NCBI GenBank assembly: GCA_963745765.1
Contig: CAVUYQ010000020.1
Coordinates: forward strand, 1 to 64,000
Length of the DNA: 64,000 bases
DNA from: Ww85 sp963745765
Lineage (GTDB): Bacteria > Desulfobacterota > Desulfobulbia > Desulfobulbales > Desulfocapsaceae
Direction of reading: 5' to 3'
The translations under genes and the position numbers were made by a program. The notes beneath the pieces are model-generated. The model had not been told where the DNA came from. It saw only the letters and a list, made by a program, of their open reading frames with translations, and did no database searches. Below are positions 46,694 through 55,526 of this stretch, piece by piece. How positions within the stretch are numbered: position 1 is the stretch's first letter; each line of letters opens with the position of its first letter.

Positions 46694-47491
46694 ATGTTAA
46701 CGGTTTTGCTCATGTACGGCGCTCTTGGCGCCTTCGTCGGTATCCTGGCGGGCCTGCTCGGCGTCGGCGGCGGCCTGGTAATCGTGCCGATTCTGTTTAT
46801 GGCCTTTCAATTTCAGAATATCCATTCTGAAATCATCATGCACCTGGCTCTCGGCACCTCCCTGGCCAGTATCATTTTCACTTCCATTTCAAGCTTTATG
46901 GCACACCACAAGCGTGGCGCCGTGGACTGGCAGACCGTCAGGCGCATCGTCATCGGTATCATGGTCGGCACCTTTCTCGGTTCCTTCGTTGCGGCGGTTA
47001 TGTCTACCGACATGCTGAAGGTTTTCTTCGTTTTGTTTCTCTTTTTTGTCGCCTATCAATTTCTGACCAATAAAAAACCGAAGGCATCACGGGAGTTGCC
47101 CGGAGTATTCGGCATGTTTGTCTCCGGCAACATCATTGGCGTGATTTCCAGCCTGGTTGGTATCGGCGGGGGGGCGGTATCGGTACCGTTCATGATCTGG
47201 TGTAACGTTGCCGTTCACCGTGCCATAGGCACATCAGCGGCCATCGGCCTGCCTATCGCCATCGCCGGGACCATCGGCTATGTCTATAACGGGTGGGGGA
47301 ACAGTGTTGTACCGCATTACTCGGTCGGTTATGTCTATCTTCCTGCGCTCGTCGGTATTGCGGCAATCAGCGTCATGACTGCTCCGCTCGGGGTGAAGCT
47401 GGCACACAGCCTGCCGGTTGATAAGCTCAAAAAGATTTTTGCGCTGCTGCTGATTGTGGTGGGAATAAAGATGCTTTTCAGTATTTTCTAG
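46694..47491 (+). CDS. TauE/SafE-family anion permease
   Basis: A 265-residue membrane protein with about eight helices in two repeated halves: GAFVGILAGLLGVGGGLVIVPIL near 10-33 and GNIIGVISSLVGIGGGAVSVPFM near 142-164, the family's duplicated GxLxGxGGG signature. The family exports or imports organosulfur compounds, sulfoacetate, sulfite, or other small anions. It follows the formyltransferase gene with 95 bases between, on the same strand. In a hydroxyacid context it may move an organic acid or sulfite; nothing in the sequence decides. Start ATG at 46694 has AGAAGGATAATCC. Confidence 0.88.
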   Translation: MLTVLLMYGALGAFVGILAGLLGVGGGLVIVPILFMAFQFQNIHSEIIMHLALGTSLASIIFTSISSFMAHHKRGAVDWQTVRRIVIGIMVGTFLGSFVAAVMSTDMLKVFFVLFLFFVAYQFLTNKKPKASRELPGVFGMFVSGNIIGVISSLVGIGGGAVSVPFMIWCNVAVHRAIGTSAAIGLPIAIAGTIGYVYNGWGNSVVPHYSVGYVYLPALVGIAAISVMTAPLGVKLAHSLPVDKLKKIFALLLIVVGIKMLFSIF

Positions 47492-47511
47492 AGCAATTAC
47501 GGGGACAGAGG

Positions 47512-47609
47512 CAATTACGGGGACAGTATACTTAATTCAATGATTGTGATACAGCAATTAGGGGACAGTATACTAGTCCCCGTAATTAAGTATACTGTCC
47601 CCGTAATTG
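47512..47609. repeat. REP-like inverted pair between TauE and tartrate dehydrogenase genes
   Basis: A perfect 26-bp inverted repeat at 47512-47537 and 47584-47609 carrying GGGGACAGTATACTTAATT; two further partial copies lie within (47561 and around 47501). It sits between convergent stop codons and can serve as a transcription stop. Cores recur at 2523, 23989 and 26672. Confidence 0.8.
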
Positions 47610-47615
47610 TTGTTC

Positions 47616-48674
47616 TTAATTGTTCAGGACGGCGAGGACGTGATCGGTGAAGCTGTTTGTCGATTCTTTTCCGCCCAGATCGGGTGTCAGCAGCCCCTTG
47701 CCGGTCACTGTTTCGACTGCCTGCATCAAGGCGTCCCCTGCTGCTTTTTCGCCCAGGAAATCAAGCATCATCTGCACCGACCAGAAGGTTGCAATCGGAT
47801 TGGCGATGCCCTTTCCGGCGATGTCGGGAGCAGAACCGTGCACCGGCTCAAACATCGACGGATAGATGCGTTCAAGATTAAGATTGGCCGACGGGGCGAC
47901 ACCGATCCCCCCGGCTATGGCAGGTCCGAGATCGGACAGGATATCCCCGAAGAGATTGGAGCCGACCACCACATCGAACCAGTCAGGATGCTGGACGAAA
48001 TGCGCCGTCAGGATGTCGATGTGAAACTGGTTGCAGTCAAGATCGGGAAATTCACCGGTCACTGCCTTGAAGCGCTCGTCCCAGAAGGGCATGGTGTAAC
48101 GGATACCGTTTGATTTTGTTGCCGAGGTCAGATGGCGGGCCGGTCGCTGCGAGGCCAGTTCACAGGCAAAACGGATGACCCGGTCAACGCCTTTGCGGGT
48201 AAAGACCGTTTCCTGGACAACCATCTCCCGCTCGGTGCCGGCAAAGAGTCTGCCGCCGATATCTGAATACTCTCCCTCGGTATTTTCCCGCACGATAAAG
48301 AAGTCTATATCGGCTGCCGTTCTTCCGGCCAGCGGCGAGGATATTCCCTTGAGCAGCCGGACCGGGCGCAGATTGATATATTGATCAAACTCGCGCCGGA
48401 TGGGCAGCAGCAGGTTCCACAGGGAAACATGATCCGGTACCGTCGGGTCGCCGACGGCCCCAAGCAGGATGGCATCATGGGGCCTCAACTGCTCAAGACC
48501 GTCCGCAGGCATCATCACGCCATGCTCACGGTAATAATCGCAGGAAAAGGGAAATTCCCTGAAATTCATGGAAAAACCAAATTTTGCACTAAGCGCGTGC
48601 AATACCCGCACGCCTTCCGGGATGACCTCCCGGCCGATACCGTCTCCGGGAATGAGTGCTATTTCATACGTCAT
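47616..48674 (-). CDS. Tartrate/D-malate-type dehydrogenase (IPMDH family)
   Basis: A 352-residue NAD-dependent beta-decarboxylating dehydrogenase. I start at the ATG at 48674, which has GGAGG six bases upstream, rather than a TTG two codons earlier. N-terminal IALIPGDGIGREVIPEGVRVL, RPVRLLKG near 104, VRENTEGEYSDIGG near 130 (Arg and Tyr of the active site), Lys near 190-195 in TSATKSNGIRYTMPFWDERF, DILTAHFVQHP and GDILSDLGPAIAGGIGVAPSANL (Mg-binding Asp pair), FEPVHGSAPDIAGKGIANPIAT. The KSNG and INLRPVRLLKG elements fit TtuC/DmlA (tartrate, D-malate) more than LeuB. It oxidises and decarboxylates D-malate to pyruvate or oxidises tartrate. Confidence 0.88.
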   Translation of the reverse strand: MTYEIALIPGDGIGREVIPEGVRVLHALSAKFGFSMNFREFPFSCDYYREHGVMMPADGLEQLRPHDAILLGAVGDPTVPDHVSLWNLLLPIRREFDQYINLRPVRLLKGISSPLAGRTAADIDFFIVRENTEGEYSDIGGRLFAGTEREMVVQETVFTRKGVDRVIRFACELASQRPARHLTSATKSNGIRYTMPFWDERFKAVTGEFPDLDCNQFHIDILTAHFVQHPDWFDVVVGSNLFGDILSDLGPAIAGGIGVAPSANLNLERIYPSMFEPVHGSAPDIAGKGIANPIATFWSVQMMLDFLGEKAAGDALMQAVETVTGKGLLTPDLGGKESTNSFTDHVLAVLNN

Positions 48675-48691
48675 GGACAACCTCCATTATT

Positions 48692-48818
48692 GATGGCGTC
48701 GTAAAAACTCTTCATCTTCTTCGTTGCTTCAATTTTTCTATCATCACGACGTACTCTAGTACGCCGAAATAATAGAAAAATCTTGCGCCTCGAATATGAA
48801 GTTTTTTACTTAGCCATC
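48692..48818. repeat. Dispersed-type repeat family C with inverted ends
   Basis: GATGGCGTCGTAAAAACTCTTCAT at one end and the imperfect inverse ATGAAGTTTTTTACTTAGCCATC at the other; inside, TTTTTCTAT and ATAGAAAAA form a second pair. Non-coding, 127 bp, located directly upstream of the tartrate-type dehydrogenase. Repeats with this kind of GTCGTAAAAA end are common in related genomes. Confidence 0.65.
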
Positions 48819-48908
48819 TTTTAGCAAGTAATAGACTTTTTACGAGTCAATCATTATTTCTTTCACTTATCGTTTAAAGTACCCTTGCGCGGCCGGCCCA
48901 ACCCACTG

Positions 48909-51765
48909 TCACTGGCGGGCCTGGTAGGCCGTAGCCAATAATTTCATGGGATGGACCGATTCCCGCATGGTTCCCTGGTGTATCTGCATGCCGCAGGCAC
49001 CGCAGCCGGTTACGATTTGATCCGCCTTCGAGGCCAGGATCTCATCAAAGAGCCGCTGGCCGATTTTCATGGACAGGTCATAATTTTTAGACTTCAGCCC
49101 GTAGGTACCTCCCATGCCGCAGCACTTGTCGGAAAACACCTGTACCTTCACGCCGGGGATGAGTTCCATCAGCTCGACCGGTTCACTCGTCACCCCAAGA
49201 CTCCGCAAATGGCAGGGTGCGTGGTAACCGACACTCATATCCATCCGCTTGAAGTCGGTCTTCAATTCACCATGGCGATGCAGTTCTATCAGGTACTGGT
49301 GGATATCGTAGCAACTATCCGCCACGAGCCTGGATTCTTCGGATCCGACGATACGCGGATACTCGCATTTCACCGCCAGCGCGCAGCTTGATTCGCTGAA
49401 CAGGATGGGAATGCCTTTCCTCGCATACTCACTCAACAGGCTGATATTGAAGTTGATATCATCCATGATCTTGTCCTGCCCGCCCGAGCTTATCCGGGCT
49501 ATACCGCAGCACTTGAATTCAGGCATGATGACCTTTATGTCATTATGCTCAAGGACATCGATGATGGCCAAGCCCTCTCCTTCAGGCTCATTATAATTGG
49601 CAAAACAGCCGAGGAAAAAAACCACCTCGCGCACCGATTCAAACTGTTTACGGTCCTTGAGGATTTTCCTGAGTGTGCGGTTGCGAAATTGCGGCAGATA
49701 ACGGCTTGCCTCCATGCCTATGGCTTGCTGCAAACCCCAGCGCACCGGGGCAAGCGAGGTAACGAAATTGGCAACCGGCGCGAACATGCTGCCCTGCTTG
49801 CATAAGGTTGCCGTGTCGGCAAGAACCCTGCTGGAGAGATCTTCACCTTTTCGCCGCACGACATCGGCACGTCCGGTCACGGCCAGCCACGGCACGTCAA
49901 CGCCGGAGGGACACTCGGTCAAACATCTCTTGCAGTTGATGCAGGAATCGATAATTTTTTTGAATTCCGGCGATTCCAGTATGTCCGGATCAAGTTTACC
50001 GGACATCAATTCCCTGAGCAGCGTCACTTTTCCCCGCCCTTTGGTCCACTCCTCAAGTTCATTGCTGGCAATCGGGCAATAGGAGCGGCACTTGGCGCAG
50101 CCGGAACAGTTTTCAATCTGCCGCTGTAAATCTTCTGCATCAAAGGAACTGCCGGTAGGCACAATGGTAAAATCCGGCCCATATTTCAGGTCCTCGCCCA
50201 GCAGTTGATCATTCTGTGAAATGATAACACCGGGATTCATGATGCCATCCGGATCAAAAACGGCCTTGATCTCCCGCATGGCATGATATAACTGCGGGTA
50301 CTGGCGCACCACGTACTGCGTGCGCAGCCGGCCGTCGGCATGCTCTCCGCTGATGGTTCCCTTCAGGCTTAACACCAGATCACAGACACTGTCTGAAAGA
50401 TCCAGCATGGTTTTGACATCTTCAGGCTGTCGCAGGTCCAGTATGGCCATGGTGTGCAGGTTGCCGTCACCGGCATGCCCGTAAATAGCCGCCTTCACCT
50501 GATACTTGTCAAACAGGCTGCGCAGGCCGCTGATATACTCGGGCAGCCTGCTTACATGCACGGCGGCATCCTCGATGAAGGCTATTGGCCGCTTCGGTCC
50601 TTTCATCCTGTTCAGGATCGGCCCGGCGATCGAGCGAACCTTGGTGAAGGTTTTCATATCCTGGCCGTTTTTGGCCTGGATCACATCGACGGCGAGATGG
50701 TTGTCGTGAAGGAGCCGCTTTCTCACCGCGTCAAATTTTTCCAGCAGTTTTTCTTCGCTGTCTTCCTGGAACTCGATAAAAAGCGATGCCTCGGTATTCT
50801 CGGGAAAATACTCGGCCAGCTGGGGATGCTGCTTCCGGGCCAGATCGAGAATATGCTTTTCCATGATCTCAATCATGGACGGACCCTCTTTAAGAATCTC
50901 CTGCGTCGCCTCTCCGACCTTGCCAAGATCATCAAGATAGACAAAACCGCTCAAGGCCCTCGCCGGAATGTCCGAGAGACGCAGTGTCGCCTCCGAGACC
51001 AGCGCAAGCGTGCCCTCCGAACCGACCAGCAGCGGGGTTATATCAATCGTTTCTCCGTCCAGCAGATCCCAGACATAATAACCACAGGAGTTTTTACTCG
51101 TGAAGGGACGTTCTGTTTCCAGAAATTTCCCGATAAGTATTAAGTATTGCAGGGATATTACGATAAAGTCCGGCCGGCATCGAGAGTGCGTCCCGCTGTT
51201 TTTCAGAAGCTGCGGAGTCGATGGCCTTAGGACCGGTTTCGATGATGTCGCCACTGGTAAGCACCAGCTCAAGTGCGCTGACATGGGACCTGGTGGTTCC
51301 ATACTTGACCGCATGGGGACCGCTGGAGTTATTGGCAATCATGCCGCCAAGCGTCGCCGAGTCTATGGTGGACGGATCGATCGGGAAAAAGAGATTATGC
51401 GGTTTCAGGTATCTATTGAGTTCCGCCAGCACGATACCGGGCTGCACCCTGATCCACTTTTCGGCAGCATTAAACTCGATGACCTTGTTGAGATGTTTGC
51501 TGAAATCGATCAGAATCCCTTCCCCCAGCTCATTGCCGGTCCGGCTCGTGCCGCCGCCGCGGGCGGTGATCGGGATTTTATGTTCGCTGGCGAACCTGAT
51601 CGTTTTGACGAGATCCTCCTTTGAGCGCGGCTGTACAATTGCCCGGGGTTTGATGCGGTAGAGCGATGCGCCGCTGCTGTAGAGTGAGCGGCTGAGCTCA
51701 CTGTCCAGGATATCCCCTTCCATCTGACCACCCAATACTTCAAACGTACTGTCTTGAACCTGCAT
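48909..51765 (-). pseudogene. GlcD-GlcF fusion: FAD/4Fe-4S 2-hydroxyacid dehydrogenase, one frameshift
   Basis: About 950 codons. Start ATG at 51765 (AGAGGAATTTC upstream). N-terminal FAD_binding_4 domain (PRAIVQPRSKEDLVKTIRFASEHKIPITARGGGTSRTGN, ATLGGMIANNSSGPHAVKYGTT), then near 51110-51150 the frame shifts and continues with SCGYYVWDLLDGETIDITPLLVGSEGTLALVSEATLRL, the FAD-oxidase C-terminal domain (YGHAGDGNLHTMAI, GTISGEHADG), two 4Fe-4S motifs (CSGCAKCRSYCP, CINCKRCLTECP) and two CCG domains (FKCCGIARI, SDKCCGMGG). This is the architecture of D-lactate or other 2-hydroxyacid dehydrogenases in one chain. It follows the aminotransferase gene. Confidence 0.88.
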
Positions 51766-51884
51766 GAAATTCCTCTTTCCGTGTACCTCAACCCGTATTG
51801 CCCAGCGACAGGAAAAAGCTCTTCGCCGGGATTTACCTTCAACAGGCATTAGTAACAATATAGTTCAAAAAACCAACTTAGGCC

Positions 51885-51910
51885 ACCTTGAATAATTGAT
51901 TTTTCAAGGT
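51885..51910. repeat. Repeat family A, short palindromic copy
   Basis: ACCTTGAA (51885-51892) and TTCAAGGT (51903-51910) with a 10-base loop; the left flank GGCCACCTTGAATAATTG is identical to that of the 18531 element. Reduced copy of the family. Confidence 0.65.
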
Positions 51911-51924
51911 CCCATTATAATGAA

Positions 51925-51964
51925 AGTGCTGTCATGGGCATATCCACAAGCCCATGACAGCACT
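51925..51964 (-). terminator. Hairpin between aminotransferase and dehydrogenase genes
   Basis: AGTGCTGTCATGGGC and its perfect complement form a 15-bp stem with a 10-base loop. It follows the aminotransferase stop by about 70 bases on the minus strand. Weak T-run, so termination or RNA protection are both possible. Confidence 0.65.
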
Positions 51965-52033
51965 CCGACTACACCTTCAGCCCTCGCGGATTCTGTACCG
52001 ATTCGGCACGTCACCGGTCACGCAGGATAATTC

Positions 52034-53205
52034 CTAGGCTGCCGTCTCACACAGGTAATGCATGGCGGCATCCACGCCACCTTTTTTATGCGGGACCCCG
52101 GCAAGTTCCAACCCCATTTCCACACCGGCAAGGGTGCCGAGAAGGGTCAGCTCATTGAGGTCACCCAGGTGGCCGATGCGAAAGACCTTGTCGGCAATTT
52201 TTCCCAGGCCGTTGCCAAGGGACATGTTGAAATTGTCAAGAATGACCTTGCGCAAGGCGTCGGCACTCTTTCCTTCAGGCATCAGTACCGCTGTCAGGAC
52301 GCCGCTGTACTCCAGCGGTTCTTCGCAGAGCACCTCAAGTCCCCAGGCTTTACGGCCCGTCGGGTGGCTTCCCCGAAACGGGCATGCCTGGCAAAAACAT
52401 GGTCAAGGCCTTCTTCTTCAAGCATCAGGATTGCTTCGCGCAGGCCGAAAAGAAGGTTGGTACACGGGGTAGACGGATAAAAGAAGGTTTCGTTGGCCTT
52501 CAGCATATCGTTCCAGTCCCAGAAATGGCGGGTAAAACCGTTGTTTTTTGAGGCGTTAAGCGCCTTTTCACTGACAGCGTTGAAGCCGAGCCCCGGAGGA
52601 AGCATCAAGCCTTTCTGCGAACAACCGACGGTCACATCAACCTTCCATTCCTCGTGGCGATAATCTATTGAACCAAGCGAGGAAATAGTATCAACCATGA
52701 ACAGGGCCGGATGATTGACCCGATCAATAGCACCACGTATTTCCGCGATCCTGCTGGCAACGCCGGTGGAAGTCTCATTGTGAACGACGTTCACCGATTT
52801 GATTTTATGTTCGGTATCCGCCCGGAGTTTATCTTCAACGATCTGCGGATCAACACCGTGCCGCCAGTTGGTCGGCACAAAGTCCACCTCAAGTCCGAAC
52901 TTTATGGCCATTTTGTACCAGAGGGTGGCAAAATGGCCGGTCTCGAACATGAGCACCTTGTCGCCCGGGCTCAGGGTATTGATCAGGGAAGCTTCCCAGG
53001 CACCGGTACCCGATGTCGGGAAAATAACTACCGGTCCGGAGGTCTTGAATATGCGCCGTACGCCAAGCAGGACTTCTTCAGATATTTTTTTGAATTTCGG
53101 GCCCCGATGATCGATGGTCGGGTGACCGATTGCATGCAGAATCCGGTCCGGCACATTGCTGGGTCCGGGTATTTGCAGAAAATGTCGTCCACTTACTGAT
53201 GTCAT
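52034..53205 (-). pseudogene. sgaA: Serine-glyoxylate-type aminotransferase, one frameshift
   Basis: About 390 codons of a class V PLP enzyme. Start ATG at 53205 (AAAGGAG upstream). FLQIPGPSNVPDRILHAIGHPTIDHRGPKF, FPTSGTGAWEASLINTLSPGDKVLMFETGHFA near 80, VHNETSTGV near 150, LFMVDTISSLGSIDYRHEEW near 178 (PLP Asp), TVGCSQKGLMLPPGLGF near 203 with the PLP Lys. After about 52330 the frame shifts to LCEEPLEYSGVLTAVLMPEG and ends in LGDLNELTLLGTLAGVEMGLE. It would convert glyoxylate to glycine with serine or another amino donor, tying this region to glyoxylate. The single shift may be sequencing error. Confidence 0.85.
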
Positions 53206-53270
53206 AACGTAGATACTCCTTTCAAATATTTTCATAACAGCTGAAAATGTATCATTTTCAGCATTTTCAT

Positions 53271-54452
53271 TTAGAGCTGCTCGCGGGGTTCCGTGATTAC
53301 TCCATTTACCGCGGAGAGGGCAACAGTCAGCGGAGATGCCAGAAAGATCCTGGCCTGCTCAGCCCCGATTCTTCCGGGACTGTTGCGAATCGTTGTGGTT
53401 ATCGCCGTATCATCATCACACAGAAGTCCAAAATGTTTTCCGGGACAGGGCCCGCATCCGGGCGGCATGATCACCGCCCCGGCATTCCGCAGCGTGGATG
53501 AAATCTCAAGTTTATCCATTGCCCCCATAACATTTCTTGATCCAGGGGTTATAAGGAAGGTGACGTCAGGATGCACCTCATTTTTTGCCAGGATATCGGC
53601 AATGATCTTCATATCGTCAAGTCTTCCGGATGAACAGCCACCGGCTATTGCCACCGTTATCCGTTCCGATAAACAGCTGCCGGGGCTGGTCATGGTACCG
53701 GGATTTCCAGGTACGGCAAGCATCGGTCCGACATCTTCAGAACTTACCCGGATATCTACCGTTTCCTGCTCACCCTGAGGAAGTACGAGGGCGGTTGCAA
53801 CACCGCTCTCCGGCAGGAAATTACAAAGAGACATCTTCTCACTGAGCGTCAGCCTATCGATGGTACTCCCGGTAAGCAGTACCGCTTTATCTTTTAAATG
53901 CGCTCCATAATGGTGCGCCAGATGCATGGCCACGTCTCTTGCCATAACCGTCGACCGCAAGGTACCTTCAAGAGAGACGACGACCTGTTGGGGCACAACA
54001 GCACGATAGACACCCTCACAAACAGCCTCGACAAAATCCCCGGGTGTAACAGAAAAGGCTATTGCCCCAAAGGCGCCGGCGGTTGCAACATGACCGTCAG
54101 CCCCGACAATGATCATTCCCGGCCACAGAGATTCCTCCTCCGCCACCACCTGATGAAGAACCCCTTCACCATGTTCATAGAGATGGATGTTGTTCTCTTT
54201 GGCAAACAAGTGGATCTCGCGCTGAAATATCCGATCCCCTATCGTCGGCGCAGGAAAACAATGATCGAGCGTGATCAGGACCCTGCTGCAATCGGCAACC
54301 TGGCGCCCGCCCGTCTTGAATAGTTTCAGGATATCCGGACCGCTGCCGTCATGGGCAAGCGCCAGATCAACTTTCAGCTTGACCGCCTGACCCTGATTCA
54401 CCTCTTCAAGCCGAGCCGCTTTGGCCAGTTGTCGATAGAAAAAGCCTGTCAT
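53271..54452 (-). CDS. Divergent aconitase-family (LeuC-like) dehydratase without small subunit
   Basis: A 393-residue protein; LeuC enzymes are 420-470. The three cluster Cys are in place: one in AGGCSSGRLDD (usually GSCTNGR) and two in GCGPCPGKHFG. Other active-site motifs differ: GADGHVATAG where the family has GADSHT, and MSLCNFLPESGV where others have SNMAIEAGA; Asp, His and Glu are kept but the Ser becomes Gly. DHCFPAPT matches DHxxP. It therefore should bind a 4Fe-4S cluster and dehydrate a hydroxyacid, but with another substrate. No LeuD-like gene adjoins. It lies between a zinc dehydrogenase and the aminotransferase, all on the minus strand. Confidence 0.82.
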   Translation of the reverse strand: MTGFFYRQLAKAARLEEVNQGQAVKLKVDLALAHDGSGPDILKLFKTGGRQVADCSRVLITLDHCFPAPTIGDRIFQREIHLFAKENNIHLYEHGEGVLHQVVAEEESLWPGMIIVGADGHVATAGAFGAIAFSVTPGDFVEAVCEGVYRAVVPQQVVVSLEGTLRSTVMARDVAMHLAHHYGAHLKDKAVLLTGSTIDRLTLSEKMSLCNFLPESGVATALVLPQGEQETVDIRVSSEDVGPMLAVPGNPGTMTSPGSCLSERITVAIAGGCSSGRLDDMKIIADILAKNEVHPDVTFLITPGSRNVMGAMDKLEISSTLRNAGAVIMPPGCGPCPGKHFGLLCDDDTAITTTIRNSPGRIGAEQARIFLASPLTVALSAVNGVITEPREQL

Positions 54453-54498
54453 ATGTCACCCCGATCCGGACATGTAATACGGGTCATAAATGCACCTG

Positions 54499-55488
54499 TC
54501 ACGGCAATAGAACTACTTTTATTGCTGCCGGATCCTCGTTTGCCGTCTGCATGGCTTTATCTATATCGTCGAGAGCAAAACGATGCGTGATGAGTGGATG
54601 AATTTGGATCTGTCCCTGTAAAACCGGCCGCAAAGCCTGGGGAACCCAGATATGGCGCTGCAGGACACCATGATGAACAAGTCCGGTGTTGACAATTTCA
54701 AGAGAGTTGTTGTGCCAGCGTGAGATATTGAGTGTCACATCCCGTGTTATCCAGCTGTAGAAGACAAGGACGCCATTATGTTTGACCGCATTATTGCAAA
54801 GCTGCAGCGCTTCAGCAGTACCGGCGACCTCGACGACGACGTCTGCTCCCCGGCCGTTGGTCAAATCGAGTATTGCCGCCAGCGGATCTGTTTCGCTACT
54901 GTTGATCGCGTGATCGAGGCCGAGGCTCCGGGCCAGTTTAAGCTTTCCGTCAACGACGTCTACCCCGATCACCTGATAGGCACCCTTCTGCTTGGCGACC
55001 TGGGCAATAACCTGACCGGCAAATCCCATACCGATAACGGCAACCGTATCTCCGAGCTGCACCTTGGAACAGAGACCGGAAAAGACGGCACAGCCAATCG
55101 GTTCTCCAAGAGAAACCAGATCCATATCCATATCTGCCGGTGCGGGTTCAAGCTCTTCTTCCCTGGCGATAAAATAGTCCGAATAGGTTTCCATCCAGGC
55201 AAAGGCAATAACCTTGTCACCGGCTTTATAGCGGCGGACATTTTTGCCCACCTCAACCACCGTTCCGCCCGCCTCATGACCAAAGAAATAGGGATAGCCG
55301 AAGGCTTGCTTCATCTCCGTATTAAGGCCGCCGGATGGTGGAATGATGCCGTTGTAAAGATTCTTGTCCTGACCGCAGATTCCGGCAGCGTGGGTCTTGA
55401 CCACGATGTCGTCATCAGAGGCCTGCAGTTCCCGCGCACGGACTTCAATTTTTCTGACCCCCGTCAGGCACGCACTTTTTACGATCAT
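54499..55488 (-). CDS. Zinc-dependent medium-chain dehydrogenase
   Basis: A 329-residue MDR-family enzyme. Catalytic zinc ligands: C38 in AAGICGQD, FFGHEAGG near 68, and Glu in LGEPIGCAV near 130; NAD fold GDTVAVIGMGFAGQVIAQVAKQKGAYQVIGVD near 145-175. The structural zinc lobe with four Cys, found in sorbitol or threonine dehydrogenases, is absent here and replaced by a short loop, so it is a one-zinc form. AAAAAAGGTA precedes the start. It would oxidise a secondary alcohol or polyol; the substrate is not predictable. It begins 39 bases downstream of the tctA stop and is probably cotranscribed with tctCBA. Confidence 0.88.
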   Translation of the reverse strand: MIVKSACLTGVRKIEVRARELQASDDDIVVKTHAAGICGQDKNLYNGIIPPSGGLNTEMKQAFGYPYFFGHEAGGTVVEVGKNVRRYKAGDKVIAFAWMETYSDYFIAREEELEPAPADMDMDLVSLGEPIGCAVFSGLCSKVQLGDTVAVIGMGFAGQVIAQVAKQKGAYQVIGVDVVDGKLKLARSLGLDHAINSSETDPLAAILDLTNGRGADVVVEVAGTAEALQLCNNAVKHNGVLVFYSWITRDVTLNISRWHNNSLEIVNTGLVHHGVLQRHIWVPQALRPVLQGQIQIHPLITHRFALDDIDKAMQTANEDPAAIKVVLLP

Positions 55489-55526
55489 TACCTTTTTTCT
55501 CCGTGTTTTATTGGTAGTCCGGGCAA

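Noticed and set aside
47616..48674. The tartrate/D-malate-type dehydrogenase as the missing malic enzyme of the malyl-CoA cycle
   Set aside because: Family members decarboxylate the D-isomer, while malyl-CoA hydrolysis by the ligase should give L-malate; stereochemistry does not fit without a racemase.
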